A stretch of 64,000 nucleotides of DNA from assembly GCA_963775275.1 (NCBI GenBank), contig CAVZII010000005.1:1302001-1366000 (forward strand), written 5' to 3'. Positions 9,519 through 17,378 of this stretch are shown here, piece by piece. Position 1 is the stretch's first letter. The number at the start of each line of letters is the position of its first letter. The position numbers were made by a program, and so were the translations under genes. The notes under the pieces were generated by a model. It made no database searches. It was not told where the DNA came from and worked only from the letters and a program-made list of their open reading frames with translations. The DNA comes from JANWHQ01 sp963775275 (GTDB lineage Bacteria > Pseudomonadota > Alphaproteobacteria > Caulobacterales > Caulobacteraceae).

Positions 9519-10019
9519 CTACTCCGACGCCCGCACCCGGACGAGGGTCTCGCCGTATTCCACCAGGGCGCCGTTCTGGGCCGGGATCTCGACGACCTCG
9601 CCGGCGACGCCGGCGCGCACCGAGTTCATCAGCTTCATCACCTCGATGATGGCGATGACCGTGTCCGGCTCCACGCGCGCGCCGACGTCCACGAAGGGCG
9701 CCTCGCCGGGCTTGGGCGCGCGGTAGAAGACGCCGAGCAGGGGCGAGGGGACGTCGGTCAGGCCGTCGGCGGCCGGGAGCTGTTGGCCCCCTCCGGCCCT
9801 TCGGGCCACCTCCCCCGCGGGCGGGGGAGGACCGGGGTCGGCGGCCTTGGTCCTCCCCCGTGAAGCGGGGGAGGGGGACCGCGAAGCGGTGGAGGGGGCA
9901 TCCCCCTCGCCCCGGCGCAGGCTGAGCTTGAGGTCGCCGACCTCCAGGTCGAGCGAGTCGAAGCTCGACTGCTCCAGGAGCCGCATGATCTCGGCCACGT
10001 CCTTGGCGGTCAGGCTCAT
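9519..10019 (-). CDS. Biotin carboxyl carrier protein (AccB-like) with repeat-derived linker
   Basis: A 166-residue carrier protein. The N-terminal part (MSLTAKDVAEIMRLLEQSSF...LSLRRGEGD) resembles AccB. The C-terminal biotinyl domain has EVMKLMN with the biotin-accepting Lys129. The Pro/Ala-rich linker (about residues 40-80) is encoded by a GC-rich palindromic repeat of the kind found between genes elsewhere in this window, inserted without breaking the frame. The start overlaps the stop of the upstream ATP-binding subunit (ATGA), which ties the carrier to the phosphorylating subunits. Confidence 0.9.
   Translation of the reverse strand: MSLTAKDVAEIMRLLEQSSFDSLDLEVGDLKLSLRRGEGDAPSTASRSPSPASRGRTKAADPGPPPPAGEVARRAGGGQQLPAADGLTDVPSPLLGVFYRAPKPGEAPFVDVGARVEPDTVIAIIEVMKLMNSVRAGVAGEVVEIPAQNGALVEYGETLVRVRASE
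9788..9905. repeat. Palindromic repeat inserted inside the biotin carrier gene
   Basis: Runs of CCTCCCCCGCGGGCGGGGGAGG and CCTCCCCCG-TGAAG-CGGGGGAGG-type hairpins, then CCGCGAAGCGG, lie in tandem within the coding sequence of the linker. They resemble the intergenic palindromes of this window. Confidence 0.75.
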
Positions 10020-11102
10020 CGCTCGATCTTCCCCGGCGCGGCGCCGGCGCGCGACACGCCGCCAAAGACGCTCATCACATGACTGAGAGGATTGTCCGCG
10101 GGCCTGGCCACCGGCGCGGCCTCCTTGGTCGACCACACGGTCTCCGGGCGGCTCTGCAGCAGCAGGATCCGGCCCGAGGCGCGGTCCACCGCCCACTCGA
10201 TGTCCTGCGGCCGCCCGTAGTGGCGCTCGACCTTGCGGCCGATGTCCCTGCAGCGCCAGGAGCTCCGCGTCCGACAGGCACGCTTGCCGGCGCATGTCCT
10301 CGGGCGTCTCCACATCGTGGATGCCGCCGCCGGGCGCGGGCAGCTGCTGGATATGCTTGTCGGCGATGTCGCGCACGGTGATCTCGCCGGTGATCTTGGC
10401 CACCACCCAGCGGTCCGGCGTCACCTCGCCGGAGACCACCGCCGAACCCAGGCCCCAGGCGCCCTCCAGCGTGATCACCGAGCGGTCGCCGGTCATCGGG
10501 CTGCGCGTGAACATCACCCCGGCCGTGCGCGCATCGACCATGCGCTGGACCACCACGGCCATGGCGACGCCCGCCTCGGGCATGGCGTGCCTCTTCCGAT
10601 AGGTCATGGACTCCACCGAATAGAGGCTGGCCCAGCAGCTTCGCACCATGCGCACGGCCTCGGCCGCGCCCATGACCCAGAGGTAGGTGTCCTGCAGGCC
10701 CGCGAAGCTCGCGTCCTCGGCGTCCTCGGTGGTGGCCGAGGAGCGGACGGCCACCGGCGCGGAGGCCTCGCCGGGGCAGAGCGCGGCATAGGCCGCGATG
10801 ATCTCGGCCTCCACGTCGGGCGGCAGCGGCGCCTGCTCCAGCCGCGCGCGCAGGGCCCGCGAACAGGCGGTCACGGCATCGAGGTCGTCGGCCTGCAGCG
10901 CCTCGACCTCGGCTCGCAGCGGCGCGGCCGCCTCCAGCGCCTCGAGGAAACGCTCGAATGCGGCGGTCTTGACCACGAAGCCCGGCGGCACCTCGATGCC
11001 GGCGCGCGTCAGCTCGCCCAGGCTGCCGCCCTTGCCGCCGACGTCGAGGCGGTCGGCCAGTCCGATGTCGGCGAACCAGCCGATGATCCCGGTTGAATCC
11101 AC
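10016..11102 (-). CDS. Phenylphosphate synthase beta-like / PEP-synthase N-terminal ATP-binding subunit, frame broken
   Basis: About 362 residues forming the PEP/pyruvate-binding ATP-grasp domain of PEP synthases as a separate protein. GGKGGSLGEL near the N-terminus, AVRSSATTEDAEDASFAG and the C-terminal IEWAVD...ILLLQSRPET are family hallmarks. The size is close to the roughly 40-kDa beta subunit of phenylphosphate synthase. The start is taken as GTG 11102 with a weak AGGGAT site; the upstream subunit overlaps it. The frame breaks near 10255 between SDAELLAL and RDIGRKVERHYG. It would transfer phosphate from ATP to the catalytic His of the partner subunit (family knowledge). The acceptor here is unknown. 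Confidence 0.82.
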
Positions 11103-12946
11103 GGCGAAATCCCTACTGTCAGAAGCGTCACGACGCCCCGTCCGCCGTCGACCCGGACGCGCTGGCCGTCCTTGATCTTGGAGGTGGCCGTGCCTGTGCC
11201 CACCACGGCGGGCAGGCCGTATTCGCGCGCCACGATGGCGGCGTGGCTCATGGACCCGCCGATGTCGGAGACCGCCGCCGAGATCTTCTGGAAGATCGGC
11301 GCCCAGGTGGGATTGGTCACCTGGCAGACCAGGATGTCGCCCTGCTTCAGCCGGCCGATCTCCTCCACCGATTTCACCACCCGCGCCGTGCCTTCGACCA
11401 CGCCGTTGGAGGCGGCGACGCCGCGGATCTCGTTGGGGTCCCCGCCCTTGCCGGCGGTCAGCCAGACGTCGAGGTTCTCGCGGGTGATGCCCCAGAGCAT
11501 GACGATGGCCGGGTCGTCGATGATGTCGGGCACCGGGCCCAGCGCCGGCGGGGTGTCGTGCCTGGCCCACTCGGCGATGGCCGCCCTGCGCTCGGCCACG
11601 ATGGCCGGCCAGTGGTCCGGGCCGCGCGGCGGGGAGCCGTTGGACCAGGAGGTCATCAGGTCGATGATCGCGGCCTCGACCTCGTAGTGGGTCAGCTGGA
11701 ACACGTCCTCGGCGTCGCCGAAGAAGCCGTGCCCGGCGAGCAGGGCGCCGAACTCCCGGACCTTGTTGAAGAAGAGGTTTGTGTACCAGTGCTCGCAGTA
11801 GAACTTGTGCCCCTCGACGTAGGGGAAGACGCGGTGCGCCAGGCCGATCATCTGGTCGTAGGCGGCCCGGTCGTCGTCGGTGGCGAGCAGCTCGCGGTAG
11901 TCGGCGATGAGCTGGGCGCGCTCCTCCATGAGCTGGTCCGTCGGCCGCTCCAGGCTCTGTCCGGCCTTCACCTGGGCGATGTAGCCGGGCAGGGCCGAGA
12001 AGGGCAGGGAGAGGTCGTCATTCCAGGAGCGGTGGTAATGGTAGAAGCCGTCCCCGACATTGACGTTGAACCAGGGGTCGCGGGAGATCGCCAGCTCCTT
12101 CAGCCATTCCTTGCCGGGCGCGCCCATCTGGTCGAGCGAGGCCAGCACGTCCTCGGCCGAGACCCCGTCGTGGAACTTTAAGTCGACGTCCAGCTCCACC
12201 GCCTTGCGGGCCAGGCGCTTGAGCTCATCGTCGGGGCGGAAGATCTCCGCCTCCATGCCCGCCACCATCCGCGCGATGGTCTGGTCGGAGATCTCCGGGA
12301 ACGCCTGCTTGCAGAAGGCGAAGAAGGTCATGTAGGCGCCGTAGCCGAGCAGCAGGAACTCGAAGTGGTGGTGCCACATCCGGAAGTACCCCTCGAGGGT
12401 CTTCTGGTAGGTGTCGAGCAGCCAGTGGTTCGAGGCGACGCCGCGGCCGGCGTGGACGTTCTCGAGCGGCTCGAACTCGGGCAGGGAGGGCGTGGGAAGG
12501 GCCTGGGCGTCCTTGATCAGGGCGCGCATCTTGTCCTTCCACTGGTCGTAGAGCCGCTCCCAGTTGGCGTAGTAGTAGAAGGCCCGCTTCTGGAACTCCT
12601 CGGTCCGCCGGGCGATCTCGGCCGGATCGGTGACGGCGTTGCCGCCGATGTAGACCCGCCCGTTGATGATCCGCTGGTCGATGCCGAGCGTGGTGGGCAG
12701 GCAGTGCACCCGCGTGTTGGATGCGCCGAGCGCGCAGTAGGCGGCCTCGCCGGTGACCATGTCGAAGTGCGACATGGGCTCGGGGAAGTGCATGGAGTTG
12801 TAGAACCAGAAGCGGTCGTCGTCGGCCGGCGTGAACTGCATGTAGTAGGCGTGAGCGGCCTGGGCCCGCTCGGTGCCCGCGATCACCTTCAGCTCGCTCG
12901 GCAGCGGGAAGCCCGCGGCTTGCGGCGGCTGCACCGGCTTGTTCAT
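11009..12946 (-). CDS. Phenylphosphate synthase alpha-like subunit (phosphohistidine swivel domain)
   Basis: A 645-residue protein (about 72 kDa). Residues 1 to about 500 are a helical region I do not recognise by motif. Residues about 500-610 are the PEP-utilising mobile domain, with the phosphorylated His568 in GGSMSHAAIVAREYGLP. From memory, the alpha subunit of Thauera phenylphosphate synthase is about 70 kDa with its key His at about position 569, so size and position agree closely. The start ATG 12946 has a clear GGAGG. The frame runs 94 nt into the next gene; a small indel near 11120 may have removed the natural stop. It is the first gene of the carboxylase operon, and its likely role is to activate the substrate by phosphorylation (inference). 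Confidence 0.82.
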   Translation of the reverse strand: MNKPVQPPQAAGFPLPSELKVIAGTERAQAAHAYYMQFTPADDDRFWFYNSMHFPEPMSHFDMVTGEAAYCALGASNTRVHCLPTTLGIDQRIINGRVYIGGNAVTDPAEIARRTEEFQKRAFYYYANWERLYDQWKDKMRALIKDAQALPTPSLPEFEPLENVHAGRGVASNHWLLDTYQKTLEGYFRMWHHHFEFLLLGYGAYMTFFAFCKQAFPEISDQTIARMVAGMEAEIFRPDDELKRLARKAVELDVDLKFHDGVSAEDVLASLDQMGAPGKEWLKELAISRDPWFNVNVGDGFYHYHRSWNDDLSLPFSALPGYIAQVKAGQSLERPTDQLMEERAQLIADYRELLATDDDRAAYDQMIGLAHRVFPYVEGHKFYCEHWYTNLFFNKVREFGALLAGHGFFGDAEDVFQLTHYEVEAAIIDLMTSWSNGSPPRGPDHWPAIVAERRAAIAEWARHDTPPALGPVPDIIDDPAIVMLWGITRENLDVWLTAGKGGDPNEIRGVAASNGVVEGTARVVKSVEEIGRLKQGDILVCQVTNPTWAPIFQKISAAVSDIGGSMSHAAIVAREYGLPAVVGTGTATSKIKDGQRVRVDGGRGVVTLLTVGISPWIQPGSSAGSPTSDWPTASTSAARAAAWAS

Positions 12947-13170
12947 GGCCGTTCCTCCGTGGCGGCCTGGGCCGCCTGACGCATTCGTGGATCTTTCGGC
13001 GATCTTTAGCCTATGCGCCCGCCGACCGCGAGCCACGGCGCGACGAGGCGGCGTTTCAAGCAGCGAAACGCGCGGACCCCAGCCGATGGCGACGGCCGGT
13101 TGCGGCGGGGGCAGACAAAAGCCGTGGCTGCGCCTAGCCTCCCTGCACGGGAAGCATGAGGGGGGACGAC

Positions 13171-14736
13171 ATGACCGGGCCTCGCGCGCTCCTGGCCGCC
13201 CTGGCCGCGTCCCTGCTGGCGGCCCCGGCCCTCGCCACGCCGATCCGCACCGACGCCGGGCGTCTGGACGGCGTCAGGCAGGGCGACGTCATCGCCTACG
13301 AGGGCGTGCCCTTCGCCGCGCCGCCGGTGGGCGAGCTGCGCTGGCGAGCGCCCCGGCCGGTCGAGCCATGGCGCGGCGTGCGCAAGGCCGATCATTTCGG
13401 GCATGTCTGTCCGCAGCCGCCGCTGGCCGGCGTCACCGACCCGGGGATCTCGGAGGACTGCCTCTATCTGAACCTCTGGCGCCCGACGAAGGCGAAGGGA
13501 CCCTTGCCGATCATGGTGTTCATCCATGGCGGCGGCTTCACCACGGGCGCGGGCTCGATCCACGCGCTCTGGGGCGACCAGCTGGCGAGTAAGGGCGTGA
13601 TCGCGGTCACCGTGAACCATCGCCTAGGGCCGCTCGGCTATCTCGCGCTTCCGGAGCTGAGCCGCGAGTCCGGCCACGGCTCGGGCGCCTATGGCTCGCT
13701 GGACCTGGTGGCGGCGCTGAAGTGGATCAAGCGCAACGCCCGCGCGTTCGGCGGCGACCCCGGCCGGATCACGGTCTTCGGCCAGTCCGGCGGCTCGATG
13801 TCCGTCAGCCTGCTCCTCGCCTCGCCCCTGGCGCGGGGCCTGGTCAGCCGCGCGATCGGCGAGAGCAACGGGATATTCGCGCCCTATCCCAGGCCTTCGT
13901 CGGCCGTCCCGCTCGCGGAGGCGGAGACGGCGGGCCTGGCCTTTGAGGCCGAGGTGGGCGCCAAGCGCCTTTCGGACCTGCGTAAGCTTCCGACCGAGGC
14001 TCTCCTGAAACCGCGCGCGAACTGGGGGCCCGTGATCGACGGCGCCTTCCTGAAGGAGGCCCCCTACGAGGTCTTCGCGGCGGGCCGCCAGATCGACGTG
14101 CCGACGATGGTGGGCAGCAACGACACCGAAGGCGTCTTCTTCCTGGGGCCGAACCCCCCCGTCAAAGCCGCGGACTGGGACAAGATCCTCAAGGACAACT
14201 GGGGCGCCGACTACGCCAGGGCCAAGGCGCTCTATCCGTTCACGACCGATGCGGAGGCCTATTGGTCGATGGCCCGCGCCCTCGGCGACTATGGCTACGA
14301 CTGGCAGGTCTGGACCTGGGCCCGGCTGCAGTCGCGCACGGGCAGGGCCCCGATCCGGATGTGGCGGCTGCAGCAGCCCTATCCCGTGGCCGATCCCAAG
14401 GAGCGCGCGCTGATGGGCACGCCCCATGGCGCGGAGACGGCCTATGTCTTCGGCCACTTCGACAGCCAGAACGGGCGGATGGCCTGGACCGACGAGGACC
14501 GAAGGCTCGGCGAGATCATGTCGAGCTACTGGACCAACTTCGCCAAGACCGGCGATCCGAACGGCCCGGGCCTGCCGAGATGGCCGGTCTATCGCCCGGG
14601 GACGGCCACGGTGATGCTGCTGAAGACGCCGCCCGAGCTTGGAACTCACCCGCGCCAAGCCCAGCTCGAGCTCAACGACAAGGTCCTGCTGGCGCCGCTG
14701 AAGGACGCCAAGACGCCGGCTGCTGGCGGCCGCTGA
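13171..14736 (+). CDS. Secreted type-B carboxylesterase
   Basis: A 521-residue alpha/beta hydrolase of the carboxylesterase/cholinesterase family. Start ATG 13171 is preferred over 13156 because GAGGGGGG lies just before it and the protein then begins with a clean signal peptide ending ALA at about residue 22. The oxyanion block HGGGF and the nucleophile Ser206 in FGQSGGS are present. A Glu in GSNDTEG and a His in GTPHGAE complete the expected triad. It hydrolyses carboxylic esters in the periplasm or outside the cell. It is divergent from the carboxylase operon across a 224-bp gap that should hold both promoters. Confidence 0.92.
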   Translation: MTGPRALLAALAASLLAAPALATPIRTDAGRLDGVRQGDVIAYEGVPFAAPPVGELRWRAPRPVEPWRGVRKADHFGHVCPQPPLAGVTDPGISEDCLYLNLWRPTKAKGPLPIMVFIHGGGFTTGAGSIHALWGDQLASKGVIAVTVNHRLGPLGYLALPELSRESGHGSGAYGSLDLVAALKWIKRNARAFGGDPGRITVFGQSGGSMSVSLLLASPLARGLVSRAIGESNGIFAPYPRPSSAVPLAEAETAGLAFEAEVGAKRLSDLRKLPTEALLKPRANWGPVIDGAFLKEAPYEVFAAGRQIDVPTMVGSNDTEGVFFLGPNPPVKAADWDKILKDNWGADYARAKALYPFTTDAEAYWSMARALGDYGYDWQVWTWARLQSRTGRAPIRMWRLQQPYPVADPKERALMGTPHGAETAYVFGHFDSQNGRMAWTDEDRRLGEIMSSYWTNFAKTGDPNGPGLPRWPVYRPGTATVMLLKTPPELGTHPRQAQLELNDKVLLAPLKDAKTPAAGGR

Positions 14737-14869
14737 GGCGATCGCAGCGAGCGCCCGCCGGGTGTGAGGCGCGACGCCCGTCTCCTGAAACTTGTGCGAA
14801 GTTCTTCTTTTGTTCTGGACGCGGCCTCCCGCTGGCGCGAGCATTGGGCCCTGCAAGCGGAGGACATAG

Positions 14870-15490
14870 ATGGCGGCCACGTTCGGCAAAGGCCCTTTCT
14901 CGGTCATGGACATCGATCCCGAAGCCTATGACGACATGCTGCTCCGCCACGGGGCGGACATCGCCGCGAGGCCCGACGCTCAAGCGGCGCCAGCGCCCGG
15001 CGCCCCACAGCCCGTGGCGAGCCTCGCGACCAGCGCCGACGGCATCGATTTCATCAAGCGCTGGGAAGGCCTGCGCCTGAAGACCTACAAGGACGGCGCG
15101 GGGCACGCGACCATCGGCTACGGCCACAAGCTGGCCACGCCCGACGAATATCCGAACGGCATCACGCCACAGCAGGCGGACGACCTGCTCAACGCCGACT
15201 TGCGCCGGACCGAGCAGATCATCCGGCGCAAGGTCAAGGTTCCGCTTACGCAGAACCAGCTCGACGCCCTGGCGGCCATGACCTTCAACGTGCCGGCCGT
15301 CATGACCCAGTCCAAAGATTCCCACCTGCTCAGCAAGCTGAACAGCGGGGACTACGACGGCGCGGCCCAGCAAATGTCCCGCTGGAACCACATCAGGAAG
15401 AACGGTGAGCTGCAGGTCGATCCAGGCCTCAGCCGCCGACGGGCGGCCGAACAAGACATCTTCCGGAACGGCGCCTACGCCGGGCCGTAG
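14870..15490 (+). CDS. GH24 lysozyme (phage T4-type fold)
   Basis: A 206-residue muramidase cleaving the glycan backbone of peptidoglycan. After an Ala/Pro-rich N-terminal extension of about 55 residues, the GH24 domain has catalytic Glu66 (RWEGLR), Asp75 (YKDGAG) and Thr81 (ATIGYGH). The 9- and 15-residue spacings equal those of T4 lysozyme E11-D20-T26. No signal peptide, holin or spanin is visible, and there are no phage structural genes around it, so it looks like a domesticated or stand-alone endolysin. A GGAGG site lies upstream of ATG 14870. Confidence 0.92.
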   Translation: MAATFGKGPFSVMDIDPEAYDDMLLRHGADIAARPDAQAAPAPGAPQPVASLATSADGIDFIKRWEGLRLKTYKDGAGHATIGYGHKLATPDEYPNGITPQQADDLLNADLRRTEQIIRRKVKVPLTQNQLDALAAMTFNVPAVMTQSKDSHLLSKLNSGDYDGAAQQMSRWNHIRKNGELQVDPGLSRRRAAEQDIFRNGAYAGP

Positions 15491-15495
15491 CGGGT

Positions 15496-15894
15496 CTATC
15501 TGGCTCTGACCAGCGTGAGGAAACCGCCATCCAAGAAGGCGCGGAGGCGCCCACAGGACCGCCCGTAGCCGAAAACGGGAAGGTCGATCTTGTTACTGCA
15601 GGTATAGCGGACGTCTTCCTCATATCCTTTCGGGGACGAGGTGTGCTCCTTGGTGCTCGAGCCCACCAAGCAGACGTCGTCGCCGTAGACGACGCGACGG
15701 TCGGTAATGGTGACCGTCTTGCCCAGCATGCCCCGCGTCTCGGCGTCCGAAACCGCAACGATCCCGTCGTCGACGTGATAGCCTTTCACGATCCAGCGCC
15801 CATTGGCGCCAGTTGGGCAGGGCGCGGCATGGGCGACGGCGCCCCAGGCCAAGGACGCCGACAGAAGAAGCAGGCCGGTCTTCAGGCGCTTCAT
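15496..15894 (-). CDS. Small secreted protein of unknown function
   Basis: A 132-residue protein. Start ATG 15894 gives a classic signal peptide (MKRLKTGLLLLSASLAWG, cleavage after AHA) followed by a Cys at the mature N-terminus region (APCPTG). Three further Cys (DDVCLVG, RYTCSNK, GRSCGR) suggest disulfides in the periplasm. The body has alternating beta-type stretches (KTVTITDRRVVYGDDVCLV). It resembles nothing I can name. It is convergent with the lysozyme gene, and the two stops are only a few bases apart. Confidence 0.65.
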   Translation of the reverse strand: MKRLKTGLLLLSASLAWGAVAHAAPCPTGANGRWIVKGYHVDDGIVAVSDAETRGMLGKTVTITDRRVVYGDDVCLVGSSTKEHTSSPKGYEEDVRYTCSNKIDLPVFGYGRSCGRLRAFLDGGFLTLVRAR

Positions 15895-15976
15895 GAGCTT
15901 CACCCCGATCCGCAAAGGCTCGACAATGCAGGGGCGAGGATGATCACCGTTGGAGCCGCCGACAAGCTGTAACGCC

Positions 15977-16339
15977 CTACCGTGCACCGAGGCCCGACTG
16001 GGCTTTCCGGGGCAGCCTCGCGCGGACGAGGTCGTAGGAGGCCTCGATCAGGCCCCAGACCATGTCGTCGTCCAGCGAGCCGTCGAGGCTGACGGTGTTC
16101 CAGTTGCGCTTGTCGGTGTGGTAGCCGGGCCGGATCGCGGGGTGCTCGGCGCGCAGGACCTCGGCCAGGACCGGGTCGCACTTCAGGGTGACGCGGAGGC
16201 CCTCCGGCGTGTCGACGAACCAGCCGAAGACCTTGCCGAAGACCTTGTAGACCTGGACGTCCTCGCCGAACGGGTGGTCGAGCGCCGCGCCCGGCAGGCC
16301 CGACATGCGCGCGTGGAGATCACGGGGGCTGATGGTCAT
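15977..16339 (-). CDS. MmcQ/YjbR family protein
   Basis: A 120-residue protein with the features of the MmcQ/YjbR (CyaY-like fold) family: the N-terminal HPFGEDVQVYKVFGKVF, the central VTLKCDPVLAE, and the YHTDKRNWNTVSLDG...LIEASYDLV block. Members are often annotated as DNA-binding, but the biochemical role is not established. It follows the SnoaL-like gene by 1 nt, so it is co-transcribed with that minus-strand cluster. Confidence 0.88.
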   Translation of the reverse strand: MTISPRDLHARMSGLPGAALDHPFGEDVQVYKVFGKVFGWFVDTPEGLRVTLKCDPVLAEVLRAEHPAIRPGYHTDKRNWNTVSLDGSLDDDMVWGLIEASYDLVRARLPRKAQSGLGAR

Positions 16340-16340
16340 C

Positions 16341-17204
16341 CTAGGGGGCCGATGTGGGATTCACGACTGAAACCCTTCCCCCTCGATGGGGGAAGGGCAG
16401 GGGTTGGGGGTGGGCGCGCCGCCGCCCGAACGCGATCTCTCTGAAACGCCCTGCCGACACCCCCATCCCGACCTTCCCCCATCGAGGGGGAAGGAGAAGG
16501 CGGGCGTCTGCGGAGTCGGCGATCCGGACCCATTCGCCTGTCACCGGGTGCGGATAGTGGAAGGGGTGGATGCCCTGGCGCGGCCAGCGCGGCGCCGGGG
16601 CTTCTGCGATCTCGTCCGGGCCGCGGGGGTTCTCGGGATAGGTCTTGGACGGCGCGGAGACCATCAGGGGATCGACCCTGGAGTGGGCCCAGCCGGTCTC
16701 GTAGTCGGCCTGCCAGACGACGCGGTAGTTGAAGACCTTGATCTTCCAGACGCCATCCTGCTTGACGTACTCGTTCTCATAGACCCCGCCCTCCCAGAAC
16801 TGGCGCGGGATGGTCGGCGGCGGGTTCGGGTTGGTGTCATGGACCCCGCCCTGCATGAAGGTGCGAAAGCGCCCCTGGGCGGTCCTGCCGTCCGGGGCCA
16901 CGTCGACGATGTCCTGGACGATCAGGTGCTCGAACAGGAGCCCGTCCACCGGCCCGTTCATGCCGGTGGCCCCGCCGTAGAGCCGGCGCGCGCCTGCCTT
17001 GCCGCGATAGATCCCGCCCATGAAGTAGAGCGCCGCGTCGTCGGCGAAGAGTTCGACGATGGCCGGGAACAGGCACTTGTCCATGTAGTAGCCGTACTTG
17101 AACTGCAGCTCGCGCACGGCCTTGACGTCCTGCAGGATCCCCAGCTCGCGGCGGGTCTCGGCCAGCTCGCGGCGCAGATCCGCGACGTCGGTTTCAAGGG
17201 TCAT
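16341..17204 (-). CDS. SnoaL/NTF2-like protein with repeat-encoded C-terminus
   Basis: A 287-residue protein. After a short coiled-coil N-terminus (DLRRELAETRREL) the SnoaL-like domain begins (LQFKYGYYMDKCLFPAIVELFADDA). The conserved GKAGARRLY and GVWKIKVFNYR blocks follow. The fold usually forms an open cone used by hydratases, dehydratases and isomerases; the substrate is unknown. The last roughly 45 residues (from about ARLLLPPRW) are encoded by a GC-rich palindromic repeat and look unnatural, so the ancestral protein probably ended near residue 240. It is a paralogue of the gene at 18240-18967. The start ATG 17204 has a GGGG-rich leader. Confidence 0.83.
   Translation of the reverse strand: MTLETDVADLRRELAETRRELGILQDVKAVRELQFKYGYYMDKCLFPAIVELFADDAALYFMGGIYRGKAGARRLYGGATGMNGPVDGLLFEHLIVQDIVDVAPDGRTAQGRFRTFMQGGVHDTNPNPPPTIPRQFWEGGVYENEYVKQDGVWKIKVFNYRVVWQADYETGWAHSRVDPLMVSAPSKTYPENPRGPDEIAEAPAPRWPRQGIHPFHYPHPVTGEWVRIADSADARLLLPPRWGKVGMGVSAGRFREIAFGRRRAHPQPLPFPHRGGRVSVVNPTSAP
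16374..16496. repeat. Palindromic repeat overlapping a C-terminal coding end
   Basis: Outer arms CTTCCCCCTCGATGGGGGAAG and CTTCCCCCATCGAGGGGGAAG enclose about 80 bp. The element lies inside the 3' end of the SnoaL-like gene and supplies its C-terminal codons. Confidence 0.85.
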
Positions 17205-17217
17205 CGGGGGCTCCACT

Positions 17218-17370
17218 CGCTGACCCCCTCCCCCCTCGAGGGGGAGGGCTGGGGAGGGGGGACAATGGCCTCTCCACCGCCATTCCGCCACAGGTCAGGC
17301 CGCAGGCGGTCCTCTGAAGACGCCGGCGCGGCCCCCCTCCCTCGATCCCTCCCCCTCGAGGGGGGAGGGA
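17218..17370. repeat. Palindromic intergenic repeat (CCCTCGAGGG type)
   Basis: Starts with CCTCCCCCCTCGAGGGGGAGG and ends with CCTCCCCCTCGAGGGGGGAGG, with a GGGGAGGGGGG spacer block and a CCCCCCTCCCTCGATCC block between. The same family recurs at 30760-30920. It separates the SDR gene from the downstream SnoaL-like gene. Confidence 0.85.
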
Positions 17371-17378
17371 GGCGATCG

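Noticed and set aside
13171..14736. Cholinesterase-specific function
   Set aside because: The type-B carboxylesterase family is broad and no residues visible here support choline esters.
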